This document shows, piece by piece, positions 48,858 through 61,425 of a DNA stretch of 64,000 nt. The notes below the pieces were generated by a model. That model was not told the DNA's origin and searched no databases. It saw nothing but the letters and a program-made list of their open reading frames with translations. Within the stretch, counting starts at the first letter, position 1, and each line of letters begins with the position of its first letter. This DNA is from Albula goreensis (taxonomy: Eukaryota > Chordata > Actinopteri > Albuliformes > Albulidae). The DNA lies in assembly GCA_022829145.1 (NCBI GenBank), contig CM040753.1, positions 13,964,884 to 14,028,883 of the forward strand, in the 5' to 3' direction. The position numbers and the translations under genes were made by a program.

Positions 48858-49861
48858 CTCACAGCTTATGTGTGAGCGAGTGTGCTTGACTACAGTGCTG
48901 CTCTGAACGGCTCCATGTGCTTGAGTACAGTGCTGTTTGAGCTCAGTTTTAATTACAGCAGCACAGGCCTGGCCCGTCACTGGGACAGCTGCCAAAGCCC
49001 AGGAACACGGACACTGGTTTCCCCACACAGGTGACGGAGTTTGGACCCCATGCCGTGTCATTCAGCTGCTCTGCCGAACGGAGTCAGGCTTACAGCAGGG
49101 GTCTCTGGGTTATCTGACCTCATTGGTGAGAGCCTAATTTACTAAAGCATTTAGAACATGCAAACACTTGCTGTTGCAGAAAAAGCTAAGAGAGATTGTG
49201 ATTGGTTGAGGTAGTTTGTTTGTTCTAATCATAAATCATGTCACCAGAATTGAAGGCTTTGATCAAGCTATTGATTGGTAGGCCTGTCTGGACTTTTTGG
49301 AAGGAGATCAGCCAATGAAATGCACTTCAGAAATCCTGAGTTGGAAATGGAAAACTATCACCCCCTTTCTGTCAACAGATCAATCAGTAATCAGACGTCC
49401 GATGGCTGGTTTTGGGAAAGACTAGGGAGTCAGCCACTCCCTGTGTGAGATGTATGTCCTTAGTGATCAGTGATGGGGTGGGTCCAGTGTTAGACCATTG
49501 CTCCTGTCCCAGTGATGACCCTGAAGTGGGCAGGGCTGGTGGGTCTCCTATGTCTGTCAAGCTTCTGGAGGCAAAGCTCCACCCACTTGCCCCAGGCAAC
49601 CACAAAAAGCCTTATATTTGCCACCAAAAACACAAGAAAATCAATATGTGGATTTGAAGCACAAATGCCAGCTGCTACAGATTAAAAACCAGAAACAATC
49701 CTGGTTCACCAAATAGCAACACCCTCTTCTCCTCCAAGGGAGATCAAAATACAGCCCCACACCAGGCAAGCAGAGCGTGCTGCAGGAGTGTATGTCAGGG
49801 ATTTTATGTGTGTGTGTGTATTTGTGAGTGGACCTTGATCAGATTGTTATGTTTCTTTTAG

Positions 49862-49955
49862 ATGACAGGGGAAGCCATCTTGCGGCTCTCCACTGATCCC
49901 GTTCTGCCATTTTATCCCTTGGACATTGCCCTCGATGTTCAGAATAAACTAAAAG
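49862..49955 (+). CDS. naaladl2: naaladl2 internal exon C
   Basis: This 94-bp exon begins in phase 0 after GTTTCTTTTAG and ends with the first base of a split codon before GTATGG. Its 31 complete codons start MTGEAILRLSTDPVLPF and end DIALDVQNKLK. The VLPF....IAL.V segment corresponds to the GCPII segment that starts the helical dimerisation domain (VLPFDCRDYA in GCPII). It follows directly from exon B, whose last residues lead into the helix before this strand. Skipping this exon alone would shift the frame. The ATG at its start is an internal methionine, not a start codon. Confidence 0.93.
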
Positions 49956-52276
49956 GTATGGCCATACATTTTTTATGTTTGTATCCTGTTGCTGAAGATG
50001 TATGCAGAAGGTAATGATAGCCAAACTGCAAGTAAATTCCTGCATGTAAATGATCAATACCCCTTTTTATTGCGAGGTCTCAAGTGTGATTTAAAAAGCT
50101 ATTATCCCAGCATCACTGTTCAATGGCAAAGGGGAAAGTTAAAACATTAAGAAAATGACATTTTTTATGTGTAGATTCCTGCTAAGCTTACACAATCTCT
50201 CACAATTTATTTCTTCCTGTCTTGCCCACAAAGAGATAGTGATGAGAAAATGATGCAGGGGGTATGGATAGCTATGTGCATATGCTATTAGGAACCACAT
50301 TATAATGCCAACTCTTTATGCATTTGGATTCATAATGTCTGGCTCCCTTTGGGCCAAGTAGAATTTCCACAGAGCCCAGACTGAGGTATATTCACATCCA
50401 GCGCATCAATTTACCACCTCAGGCCAGTGGGGGTGGCCTGGGGTTTGCTGGAAGGTCATCCGTTTGGGTGGAGGTATCGATCTCATCATCATCACCGTGG
50501 GTCTAAAGGCAATTGACCTTGGTGTTTACATTTATAAAAATTCATGTATGTGGGTGTCTTGTGTCTTAATTTCAATCTACAATCCAGTGGGCAGGTCTAT
50601 GATGTACTTATCAACAGTACAGACATGGAGGCCAGCTGGCCTTGAGCAAGAGTGGTTTTACATATGCCTGACAGTAGCCAGAGAGTGAAAGCCGAATTTG
50701 CTACACAGATTATGCCATTCAAAAAAGTTTTTCATCTAAAAATTCTAAAGGTGGACATTTACGATCACACCTACCTTACCACAGTGTCTAAAGCTTCTCT
50801 GCTCATACAGTCAATGAACAGTAAACAAAAAAAAAAAAACTGAAGCAGCTGGAGTTTGCTGGCTGCCATTTTGAGCTTTAGTTATAGTCAGACCTTATCG
50901 TCTTATATATATTATTCTCACAGGAGAATTGAACTCTCTGGCCATGCATAAGTTCATTTGGTATCTGAAGAGGGAGATAAATAATATTTAATACATTAAA
51001 TAGAACAGTTCCATAATAATAAATATAGTTTCCTCATGTATTCACATAACATGTTCCTCAGTGTAGTTTGTTTACTTTTGAAGCCTTGTTTTCTCATCTT
51101 TGCATCAAGAGTGCCAATAATTATGAAGTTGACCTTATAAAAATGAATACAGTGAAACGGGGCTTTGATGGCCTAGAATTGCAGCTGCCGATCATAGGTC
51201 CTTACCATGGTTTAAAGAATACGAGTAAATTAAAAAAACTAAGTGAAAAATCTAAATTCAAACCTGCCAAAAATAAAGGCTTAATGTGGCTTAATGATGT
51301 AAATTAAAATAGGAAATCTGCATCATTTGTATTTTTATACATTAGCATAGTGGTGAAAATTTCAATTGAATTACAAATCAGAAAGGCAGTCAAAGGAATC
51401 AGTGATGCCATCCTTATATTTCAAAAGAGTGTATTAGTGTTTACCTCGAACTCCTAAGTATGGTTTCTATGGAGATACCTTGTACTTACAGTCAATCAGC
51501 ATGTTTCTCCTTAATATGATATACCATGCTGGAGGTGATCCTTTGCCAGGATAACTGATTAAAAAAAGAACTTTTTCAATTCTTCTGTGAGTTTGTAACT
51601 CCAAATCCAAGTGTCCCAAATCATAGAATTCCTATATCTGAAATGTTATCATTTGGTATATTCAAAAACTTTTTGTGTTTGTACAAAATATCACCAAAGG
51701 AAGCAAATACCCTGTGCTGTCTATGTGGCAGTGGGAGGGAGAGAGAATGTGTTTTACTTTGTAATGACATTTCTCTTCTGGTGGGTATATTTTTCTTAAT
51801 ACACACAGACCAACCTGCTCTCCCACTGCAATGGAATGATTACTTGGTCTGGTTTCTCTTATTGGAAGGTCAATAGATCAATGCTTTTAACTGCAAAGCT
51901 CCAAACAGGTTGAATTAAATATAGCATGCTTTTATCACTGCAGTTAAAAATAAAACAGAAGATGGGAGAGCTAAATAAATAATTCTGGGCGGCCAGGTTG
52001 ATCTCTTTTTTTAAGTCGCCCCCATGCTGTCTTTGCTTTGGAAAAGAAAATGGATTTTCACAGACACCACATAAAATTACAGTATTCATGACTGCCATAA
52101 TGGATTGTCTGAGATCAAATAGGCATAGCTAATTGAAACCATTGAGATACTTTAATTTGTTTTTTTATTGTTATTGTTATTAAAAATGCCTTTTCGATGC
52201 TTGCTTTATCATTCATCCATTCGACGACTGTCAATTCATATGAATTCCTTGACATTCACAATTGATATCAATGTAC

Positions 52277-52317
52277 TGTGTGTGTGTGTGTGTGTGTGTG
52301 TTGTTGTGTGTGTATGT
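52277..52317. repeat. (TG)n microsatellite, interrupted
   Basis: About 25 bases of perfect TG are followed by TTGTTGTGTGTGTATG. Confidence 0.9.
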
Positions 52318-53460
52318 GCATGTAAAAACACTCTTTTCTTTTATTTCAAGGTGAGGTTTGAACATGGTTCTTGATTTTCACTCTGACCTCTTTCAGGATT
52401 CAGTGATTTTGGAGAGCTGCTACTTTTCGTTATCCTGTTTTTGTGTGTGCTTTTCCCTTCCCTCAGACGTTGAGACTGGATCATGGTGGAGCCTGTGCCT
52501 GTGCCATCGTCCCTGCTTGTCCCTCTGTGTCACAATACGTGATAGATTACTGCGGTCGCCTCGCATATTTCATAACTCACATTCCCCCTGTAGAGAGAAA
52601 GACATTTAAATTTGTTGAAGGGAACAGCTTCTTGTGCTAAATTTATCTTTTCACTCTCCTCTCACAGAAGGCATACTGTGTGAAAATTCTCCTGTGAATT
52701 TCACTCATGCTCTATTGCCATGCTTTTCCTGTTCTTACCCTTTCATATGCTCTGAGAGAGCTGCTTTCTTCAATGCCAGGAACCAGAGCACAGTGCAAGG
52801 TTGCAGTCAAGGTTAATTATATACAAGCATAATGGTGAAGGGAATGTTTCTACATTTCACAAATGTGTACAGACGGTTTCAGGTGAGGTGCCAGGCTGAC
52901 GTTTTTGCGTTTGACTGCGTTTCACTGTTATGTAGTCATGAAATATCTGCCGTTTTTTTCTGTACAACCCCTCAGGTGAAATCGATTTTGGAGTATTTGC
53001 AAGCATTCTTTATCTTTTTTTTTTTAAAATATATAAAATATATATATTATTATTGGGAAGGATATTACAATGCCTTTTGGGAATAAGATATCATGTATGA
53101 GATCTGTCATTATAGAAGAATTCAGACAGTGTGGAGCACAAGCGAGTGGGCTATTCAGTTCGGATATACTGCAGGTAATCTGCATGTATTACCATTGGTG
53201 GTAGTATTAGTTTTGTTCAGTTGCTAATGCTCGTTCAGATTATCCTGGTGAGGCAGGAATGTGGTGTCACTTTGGGTTTTTGACTAGTTAATCAATTACC
53301 TCACTGATATTTTGCATATGCTAAGGAAAAAGTCGCTTGTATATGATTTCACAGCAGATGTATAAACACATTATCACATAGTGCAAAATACTGTAGTAGT
53401 CTGTTCATTTTACTATAAGCAGCATAAAAATATAGAGAGAATTATTTTATTTGACAAGAA

Positions 53461-53570
53461 TTTTCATTGGATGTCTCTGATCCTTTCATGTATAAGAAGT
53501 ATTTTCATTGGATGCCACTGGTCCTGTCAGGTATAGCAAAAACTTTCATTGGATGTCCCTGATCCTGTCT
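53461..53570. repeat. 41-bp tandem repeat, 2.7 copies
   Basis: TTTCATTGGATG(T/C)C(T/A)CTG(A/G)TCCT recurs at about 53462, 53503 and 53544, with TCA(T/G)GTATA(A/G) in between. It is a short diverged array. Confidence 0.85.
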
Positions 53571-54930
53571 TTTTCCTGTACTCTTTTTTGACATGAACCC
53601 CCAGGCTTAAAGTACTTACTTAAAATAAATGTCAGAAGCACAGAATCACTCAATCTTGAATATAGCTAATCTTTGGTGACTGAGCATAATAAAGGCTAAT
53701 GCCACATCTATACTGGATTCCAAACATATATGTAATTGTGATCTGCTTCAGAAGTGAAAATTTTGCACACAGTTGCTAAGGATTATAATAGTAATGCTGT
53801 TGAAGTTTCCAAAGAAATATGTTTTTAAGCAATATTATAATACAAACCCTCCTGTGTGCTTTATCGCAAAGAGACATGGCAGGACAGCTGTCATCACTTC
53901 CATCACTTTCAGTTTAAGTTTCAGTTTCTCACAATACATATCAGAGACTGGAGAAGAGGGCTGTCAGATCAGGGGTCTACTGTGTGAGATACTGTTACAG
54001 TCGGAATCAGTGAAACAAGTGCCCGACACACTGTCTAAACCAGCCATTACAGCATTCAAATGGCCATTCATCGGTCAGCCAAACCACCACACTTCATGAA
54101 TAAGATAACAGAGCCAGCTGCTTTTTTAAATTACCCATAGTACAGACAGCAGGAGTGTTTATTTTATTATATTTATCAGGGCTTCGTTTTTAAAAATCCA
54201 TTATGGCCATGTCTGTGCCAGAGAGAGGATCTCATCCCACTTCATCTAAATGTTCTGTTCAGAGCAGCCATTTTTCAACCGCCTGCCCAATGACAGCATG
54301 AATCAACGCCCCAGGCAGGCCAGTAACGCCGCTGCTGGTGACAGCCAAGGACAATGCATTCTGGGTGATCATAATTCAATATACCATGCAAAAAAAAAGA
54401 AGAAAAAAGTGGCCATGCACTATTATCTCATATTTAGGAGTGTAAGTCATGTGTAAAATTTATTTTAAACTGACCTGGGGGTCAATTACAGTTGAATAAT
54501 TTGCAACTGATGTTGTGTAATTGATTCACAATTACGTGGGCTGTGACTGTCATATTCTACAGTCTTGCGTGTTTAATGAGAGCAGCATGTGCAGAAGATG
54601 CATTGTAATTAATGATAATGTCATTTAGAATATCCCTGTTTACTTTGCTGTTATTTTTTGCTCTTTAATTGAGCTGTAATAACCCCCTGCATAATTGAGT
54701 AAAGTATAATTGTAATTCAGACTCAGCACTGATGGTGTTCTGTTTTCCATTCTAAGTAGAGCTGAATATAAAACCAGACACTCCTTTGTTACAAGTTCAA
54801 ATTTGATATGTGGTTAATATCATCTGCAGTATAACTCATTTTAGTGCTTGAGAAGAAAGAAAGGAGGACAAAAATTTGCATCTTATGTTATGAATGCTGT
54901 GTGCAAAATGTAGCTGCACCTATTCATCTA

Positions 54931-54934
<4 letters not shown>

Positions 54935-55010
<76 letters not shown>
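54935..55010. repeat. (TG)38 microsatellite, perfect
   Basis: Seventy-six bases of uninterrupted TG alternation, the longest perfect dinucleotide run in this intron. Being uninterrupted, it is likely polymorphic in length. Confidence 0.97.
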
Positions 55011-55013
<3 letters not shown>

Positions 55014-56794
55014 ACGCACCAAAGACAGGTCTTCACAATGTGTGTTTTTCAAACTGCAGTTTGTCCATAGAATAAATTATCACTGGTGTATTTAGATGCA
55101 CCAGGCAAACAACTGTTGTATTAGTTTTTCTAGGGTTTATGCATGCATCTGGATATCAGTTTGCAGTGATTCCCCTTGGTATGAACAGAGCAGAGACATA
55201 TGTATGATAATAGCGTTTTCAGTCAGCCTCCTTTTCCCATGTATTCCACATCAAAAGCTTTCCTTTAAAATGGTATGCGTTTGTAATTATATATAAACAA
55301 AAGCTTGTATTTCTTGACCGGTGTAAAGACTTCGGGGTAGGTGAAATGTTTGGCTTTGTACAGGGGGCTTTTAAAAACAGACAGTTGGAATTAATTTAAT
55401 AAAGATGGCAATTAATTTTAAGCACTTCATTAGAGGTCTTTGGTTATTCCTTTCACTGTACATGGGGGAACAGTCATAAGTTGATATTCTCAATGGTCAA
55501 AAACTCAGATTTGAATACAGATAGGGGTTATTCAGGGTCAGTGCCATAATTACATGAGAAGTAAAGGAAAGTCTGGAGAGGTTCATAACATAAGAATACT
55601 GCTTTGAGGGCCCTACATGATATCCTTTGGGGACCATTATAGAGGAATGGGCCATGAATAAGATCTCATGTGCACGTACACACAGAGTTGAACGTAATTG
55701 TGCATGTTCAGTGCATCACATTAGTGATGGGGGAGTGGGGATATATTGAACAAAAAAATGGGAGGAGCTACTATACACTCAGTTTTGTGACTCAAAGATT
55801 AGGACCAATGACAACATTGGTGGGGGAGAGAAAAACATTTTTGATTTGTTCAAACAAGACCGTTATTGACAGCTGAGTGTTGCTCTACCCTAACAGAATT
55901 CAACCTTTACTACTTCATATTAGCTGCTATTACAATTGTTTTAAGCACAGAGCTGTCGATGCTTGGAACAGTTTGCCATGTCATACGGTCTAGGCAGAGA
56001 TTCTTTCACTGTGGAAGGCCAGGCCTGATTCAGTGCAGGATATTCTCTTATGTCAGATGTTAAAGCCCATTTTCTTCATTTACTTGTATTTTATTTGCAG
56101 ATTCAGTGTTGTTCTATTTTATCTTTTAGATCTTAATAATCTTTGTTTCTTTTTGTTCTTTAATTACAAAAATAATCAAGTTTCTACAGACCAGTTTGTA
56201 TACAAAGGCTTTGTGAAGAAAAAATAATGGATGGAGAACAAAAAAATAAGTGCTGACCTTGTACTGGGTTGTTGCTTTTGCTTTGAGCTTAATAAATCAT
56301 TCAAATTCTGTATTGCTCCCCTAAATGATTGTCAGAGGAAATACATTTTTGCCTCTTTGTTTCATGTAATTTATTAATACATTGTGTTTCTCTTCAGGGA
56401 AATAATGCAAAATATTTGAAATATATTGTCCTGAAATTAATAGTGCACAACTGTACTTAAATATTATAACTTGTATCACATATGCTAGATTGAGGTGCCA
56501 TGTTATCAATGTTGGTGATGTCAGGCAATGGAGTGTGATTTGTAATTTGGATAAGGTCATGTAGTATTGTTTTTTAATGGGTTGTCATGCGTCAAATGCA
56601 AGACTAGCTGGCATTTTAGGGAATAATGTTCTATTCACTAAAGAGAAATAAGAAAACCAAGGACAGTTTTGCAGCTGAGGGAAAATCAGAGAGGAGACAA
56701 GCGGCATGCTGTCCCCCATCCTATAATTATGTCAATGTCATAGCCAATGCTTACAAAGCCTCGTCCTCTCCCTCTCTCTTTTCCGCTTGCACAG

Positions 56795-56993
56795 ATGACA
56801 AATTGAGCACAAATGAGCTGCTGGCGGAAGCTGCTTCTCTGAGGGAGAGCTCCACATTCTTCCAGTCGGAGATGATGCGTCCAGCTAACGACCCCAAGGA
56901 GCGCGACCCCCCCCACGTCCGCATGCTGAACGACGTGCTCCAGAGGCTGGAGAGAAGCTTCATCATTCCGCACTCCCCTCCAGGGCTGTACAG
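56795..56993 (+). CDS. naaladl2: naaladl2 internal exon D (dimerisation domain)
   Basis: This 199-bp exon follows TTGCACAG and precedes GTAGGA. Its first two bases complete the codon split from exon C (giving Asp), 65 full codons follow, and it ends with two bases (AG) of an Arg codon, phase 2. Landmarks in order are a helix TNELLAEAASLRESS, the acidic/basic block MMRPANDPKERD, the helix VRMLNDVLQRLERSF and the PPGLYR turn. These match the transferrin-receptor-like dimerisation domain (RMMNDQLMFLERAF in GCPII). The PANDPKER block is diagnostic for NAALADL2. The remaining helices of the domain and the stop codon must lie in exon(s) right of the window. Confidence 0.95.
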
Positions 56994-57044
56994 GTAGGAG
57001 AACGTCCCAGACAAAGTCAAAGCAGACACCTCTGCTGTGTGCTG

Positions 57045-57200
57045 CGGGTGCTTAGGAACTGGGCTTGGGACTCAGAGGCTTGGCTTAAAGGTGGGGCACT
57101 ACTGCTGTACCTTTGGGTACTTAAACTGAGGGTACCTTAATAATCCAGTGCTATGTTATAGCGGATATATCAGTTGCTCTGGTCAAGACTATCTGCTAAA
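57045..57200 (+). mobile_element. tRNA-derived SINE, plus strand, next to splice donor
   Basis: The element has a tRNA-like head with GTGCTTAGGAACTGGGCTTG, a decayed B box, then GTGGGGCACTACTGCTGTACC, a GTACTTAAACTG word, and the tail CAGTTGCTCTGGTCAAGACTATCTGCTAAA. The layout is that of a common teleost SINE (GTGGGGCACTGCTGCTGTACCCTTGAGCAA type) with substitutions. It begins about 50 bp downstream of the exon D donor at 56994. Confidence 0.75.
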
Positions 57201-60200
57201 CCAACCTCAAAGCTTTTAATTGCTAATCCTAAAAATGTAAAAGCAATTAGCTTCATCATTTTTGAAAGGGAGCACCATCACAAAGTTTAATGGTTAAACC
57301 TATGTAGTACATACCACAAAGTACACTCAAGGATATACGTCTTTCAATGTGTGCGTGAGGGGGCTGGGGAGATAGATGAAAGAAAAGGAAAACGAAAGTG
57401 AACCTTTGGCACTAAGGAAACAAAAGATATAGAATGCTCAGAACTAAGGTTTTATATTCCCATCACCAAAGGTCAGGGGGAACAGGAGAAGAGTTTTGAC
57501 CTTAAGAAATAGACAAAAGCATAGTTAAAAAACCTGGGTGATGCAGCTGCCAAAAGGCTTACCCAACACCCCCTCATAAAAAAAACAATATTAATAAAAA
57601 AATGCACCTTCCCATTGGTAACACTTGCATCAGAGTCTATTGTTGGTCAATTTCATACTTCCAAGCTGCCCAACTAGTGCAATATATTCAGGTAAGTTAT
57701 GTTGTTGTTCAGTGTAGTGAAAAAAGTAAAGCAATAAGGGACATTTTAATTGCCAGTTCTCAATAAATCTTAAGAATTTTCACCTTTGCTTACATTCATA
57801 TGCCCTTCATTCCCTTGAACAATAGGTTGACCTTGCTGTTTGAGAAACTGTCTACAGGAATCTGAAGTATACTTATAAAGTGCAGGAAACTCTTAGGAGT
57901 TCTTAAAACCCAGCTTTTAAGAACAATGTATTTATGGAATATCTACTGTGTTTGAGAATAGATCGAGAATACTGTGCACTCCAGTCCCAATATGATAGGA
58001 GTGTGGCAATTTTCGTGTCAGAATAATTATGTTCCAGTAACTGTTCCAAAAAAACAATATCTCTCTTCCTGTAACTTGGTGAACAGCCACAACAGTTTCC
58101 GATTGCAGTTGATTAATGATGGGTGGTATTACTTCCCCATGGTCTTTGGTGAGTGACTATTCTAGGCAGTTCTGGCAGAGGTACAGATTTGCATTTCTGT
58201 CACATGCATTTGCATAAGGCACAAAGGCAGACATAGAGCAAGCAAAGCTCTTTTTTGTTTTTTGTGCTTTTCAACTTTTACTCAGATGTTTTGTTTTTTT
58301 GAGTATGGGTGTGAGCAGCTCGTTCCCCCATGTGTGCAATTCACACCTGCCATTGTTTTCTTAGAGAGTTTGTAAAATCAAACCTAGCCTTAGATGACCC
58401 ATGTTCTACTTTTGAAACTTTTAAATATCTTTCATTTGGTGGAATCACAAAAATTGAAAGCCAAAAGAAACCAAACAGCTTTAACTTTTTGGAAGCTTTT
58501 CAATAACACATTTTTTTTTCATTTCACAAATTCATAACTTCAAGAGAATGGTTTACTGTCATATAATATAAATGGGCCAACTGATGTAAAAAAACTATAT
58601 AGTCAATGTATTTAAAATGAAATCTTTAAAGGATCCCTCCACCAAAAAATACTTTTTTGTACACATCTATTCTCTTGTCTTTGGGGCTGAAAGAGGGATA
58701 GACAGATTTTGGATAAAACAAAATTTTTCTTCCCATCCTTTCTTCCTTCAGTCAGTGTCTACACAATAAGGGCATGTTTTTGAGAGGAGAAAATAAAAAG
58801 AGGTGAAGTAGCTGTGAACTACATCAGACTCTTCTTCAACTCCCAATATGTGTGATGATGTTTTAGAAATAATATCCATAAGTGTGTATTGGACTTGGAT
58901 GTACAGTTGAATAGAACAAGAGTTCTTTCTACCAAGTAGTTCCATGAACAACACATCCTATAAAGCATCTGTTTTTCACTGGCAGATGATTGACTCTTAT
59001 TTTAAATGTGACAGTGCATCCAATTGTTTGATAAAAAGCAAAGGTACTTTCTACAAATTACATTCCAGTGCCCAGTTTGCAGATTGTCGTTGCTGATCAC
59101 ACTTAAATTGGTGAGGGTCGATTTTTCAGACAGAGAAATGGCTTCACGGCACACATTAGAGCAAAGATGAGCTGGATTGGCCACTTTAATGAAAGCTTGA
59201 TTCTCCCAGTGGTAGTGGCTGGGATAGCTGCGTGATTGCTGTTTTCAGAAACCTGCGTGTTAATGGTGAAAACCTCTTGTAATGAGACTACAGCAATGAG
59301 TGGTCAGTGTGCCATTATTCCCCTCCATCCCTCCATTCTAGTCCTCCACAAATGTGTGTGAATTTACTTGCTCTAGCTGCAGCAGACACAATTTAGGGAA
59401 GGCTGGCAGATGTGTCTTACAGATTAAAACTTGAGTTCAGTAATTGAGACAGTGACAAAGAAAGCCTTTGTGACGATAGATCAGGGGTACACACCTCAAT
59501 CCTTGGAGGGGCCGTTGCATTTGGAATTCGTGTTTTTTTTTAAACAAATTATTCTTAGCGTGTTTTCAAAAAACAGTTTTGGTTCATTCTAATATGACCA
59601 CAATAAAACAATGAAACCATATTTTTACCAAGGATAAATGTGTAATCTGAAGACATAGCTCAAGACTACAAATTATTTCAGCTGAATTAAAATATGTGGC
59701 TCAATAAAAAACAAAGAATAGAAAAAATCATATTTAGGAAATTATTTTACATTGTTTAAATGCATCCAAAAAGGGTGGAACAGATGAGATCTTTGTACAG
59801 ACTGTTGTAACAAGAAATATATCATCAGTTTACAGTCTTTCTCACACAAAAAGGCCTGTTGCACATACTTTAGCTCTGGTCCCCCAATAAGTGAGAAACA
59901 GTCATCCAATATCATTCCATTCACCAAAGGCAAATGAATATCTTTTTCAGCACTGAAAATGAATAAACCCTCTCTTGAAAGCTATTCCTGGCTCTTTGTC
60001 AAAACGTTTCCTGTTACCGTGCTCATTCACCTACATCATTCATATTCTACCTACAGTGAATGCTACAGTGCTTTGTGAATGATTGTCTGTTTAGAACACT
60101 AATTCATTGTGTTAAATGGAAGCGGATTTCATTGTATTTCTCCTGAATTAAAACTCATTGTGAAATGGTACATGGAATGGCACCATGCATTATTGTGAAT

Positions 60201-61171
60201 CTGTCAGCAATTATCTCTATCTAAATAGTTTATAATTAAAATGTGCAAATGCTTTCTGAGAGAGAGGAGTGGAGTGGCGTAATGTTTATTGTTATAATGC
60301 GAGTGCATACCTAATTGTACCAAACTGCCATTAGCGGTAAAGTGAGAGAATTAAGCTGTTCAATCATCCTCACCCAGCATTAAAGCTTAATGGCCTCGCT
60401 AATAAAAGAAGCTGCTATCCTCTCTGAAACATCTACATTTTTAAAACTACCCCCTTTTGATCATTTTGCTGTCTCGGCCCACATTGTTAAGCGTGTGAAA
60501 TAAAGGGGTGCTGGGGTTTTATGAACTGTTCATGGGGAGTAATGGTACTTCATTTGCATTTTATTGGGGAAAGAAATGCTGAAATGTGTCACAACATTGC
60601 TATTTAAAAATAGGCTGGCAGCAAGTGAAGGGGACCCAAAGAGGTCATTGATCACGTGTTGTGGGAGGATCATGCATCTAATCATCTTGCTTCTCTGATC
60701 ATTGTAACCCACATTCCCAATGCCAATGGTACACATGACTGGGCAGAGAAGCTGCAAGTCACTTAAATCAGTGTATTCCCATACTGTGGTTCCTCCCAGA
60801 GGTTAGAGCAGTCACAGAAACCATTGGTCTGCTGCCACAGTAGTGTAGACCTGGTTCAGACTTCTACTGAAATACATTAGAAACCCTATGACTGGACAGC
60901 CATAAAGAGTGCCAGCTGTTTCAGTTACTTAGCATTTCATTTGCCAGTTGAAGACATTTGTCAGCCCATTTGCCTCTCATCTGTTTTATTGGGTTGGACT
61001 TGGTTTTTCTGAGAATAGATTAATATAAGAAGGATCTCAAGGATCAGGACCACTGCATTAGTCAGAGGACAAATCCCGGATTTAAGTACATATCTATTGT
61101 CACCAAAGTTCAGAATAAAATGATAATTTCGAACAATGTAATTGCTCTTTTTAGCAGGCAGTATGTTGTGC

Positions 61172-61400
61172 TGAAAGGTTCTTCAAGTTCTACACTCTTT
61201 GAAAAAAATGTTCCAGAAGGGTTTTGCACTTGCTGTGTTGGAAGACCCCTTAAATGTTCTTCTTTGATTTGGATTTCATTCACAGGTTCGCTGTACAACC
61301 TTATTCTGAGGGTTGTATAAAGTTCCCCTTACAGATATTTGTATCTAAGAAGAACCTTTAAGGGCTCCCCCAGCAGGACAAATGAAAAACCTTTAAAGGT
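61172..61400. mobile_element. Candidate MITE with AAAGGTTCTT/AAGAACCTTT inverted words
   Basis: GAAAGGTTCTTCAAG (about 61174) faces AAGAAGAACCTTTAAGG (about 61347) and AAAACCTTTAAAGG (about 61387). Between them is CTACACTCTTTGAAAAAAATG. Repeats made of these words are frequent in fish introns. Ends and target duplication are not clear. Confidence 0.4.
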
Positions 61401-61425
61401 GCGAGAAGACAAATATTTCCTTAGG

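Larger units (their letters stand above)
23671..49861 (+). other. naaladl2: naaladl2 intron B-C, about 26.2 kb
   Basis: The intron runs from GTAAGA to TTTCTTTTAG. Recognised contents are CA arrays (24497-24840, 25527-25666), minisatellites (27477-27782, 31188-31468, 48621-48857), SINEs (30858-31050, 35855-36016), a Gypsy RT relic (33690-34330), a polypyrimidine tract (34978-35325), two Tc1-like MITEs (40161-41075 with a nested L1 piece, and 43693-44197), and several perfect hairpins. No exon, RNA gene or functional transposase was recognised in the remaining stretches, including 25670-27470, 27790-30850, 31470-33680, 36020-40150, 41080-43690 and 44200-48610. Confidence 0.85.
49956..56794 (+). 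other. naaladl2: naaladl2 intron C-D, about 6.8 kb
   Basis: The intron runs from GTATGG to CGCTTGCACAG. It contains a short (GT)n (52277-52317), a 41-bp tandem repeat (53461-53570), a long (TG)n (54935-55010) and an AT-rich, homeodomain-site-like stretch (about 54450-54760). Nothing else was recognised in 49960-52270, 52320-53450, 53580-54440 and 55020-56700. The small open frames carry no family signature. Confidence 0.85.
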
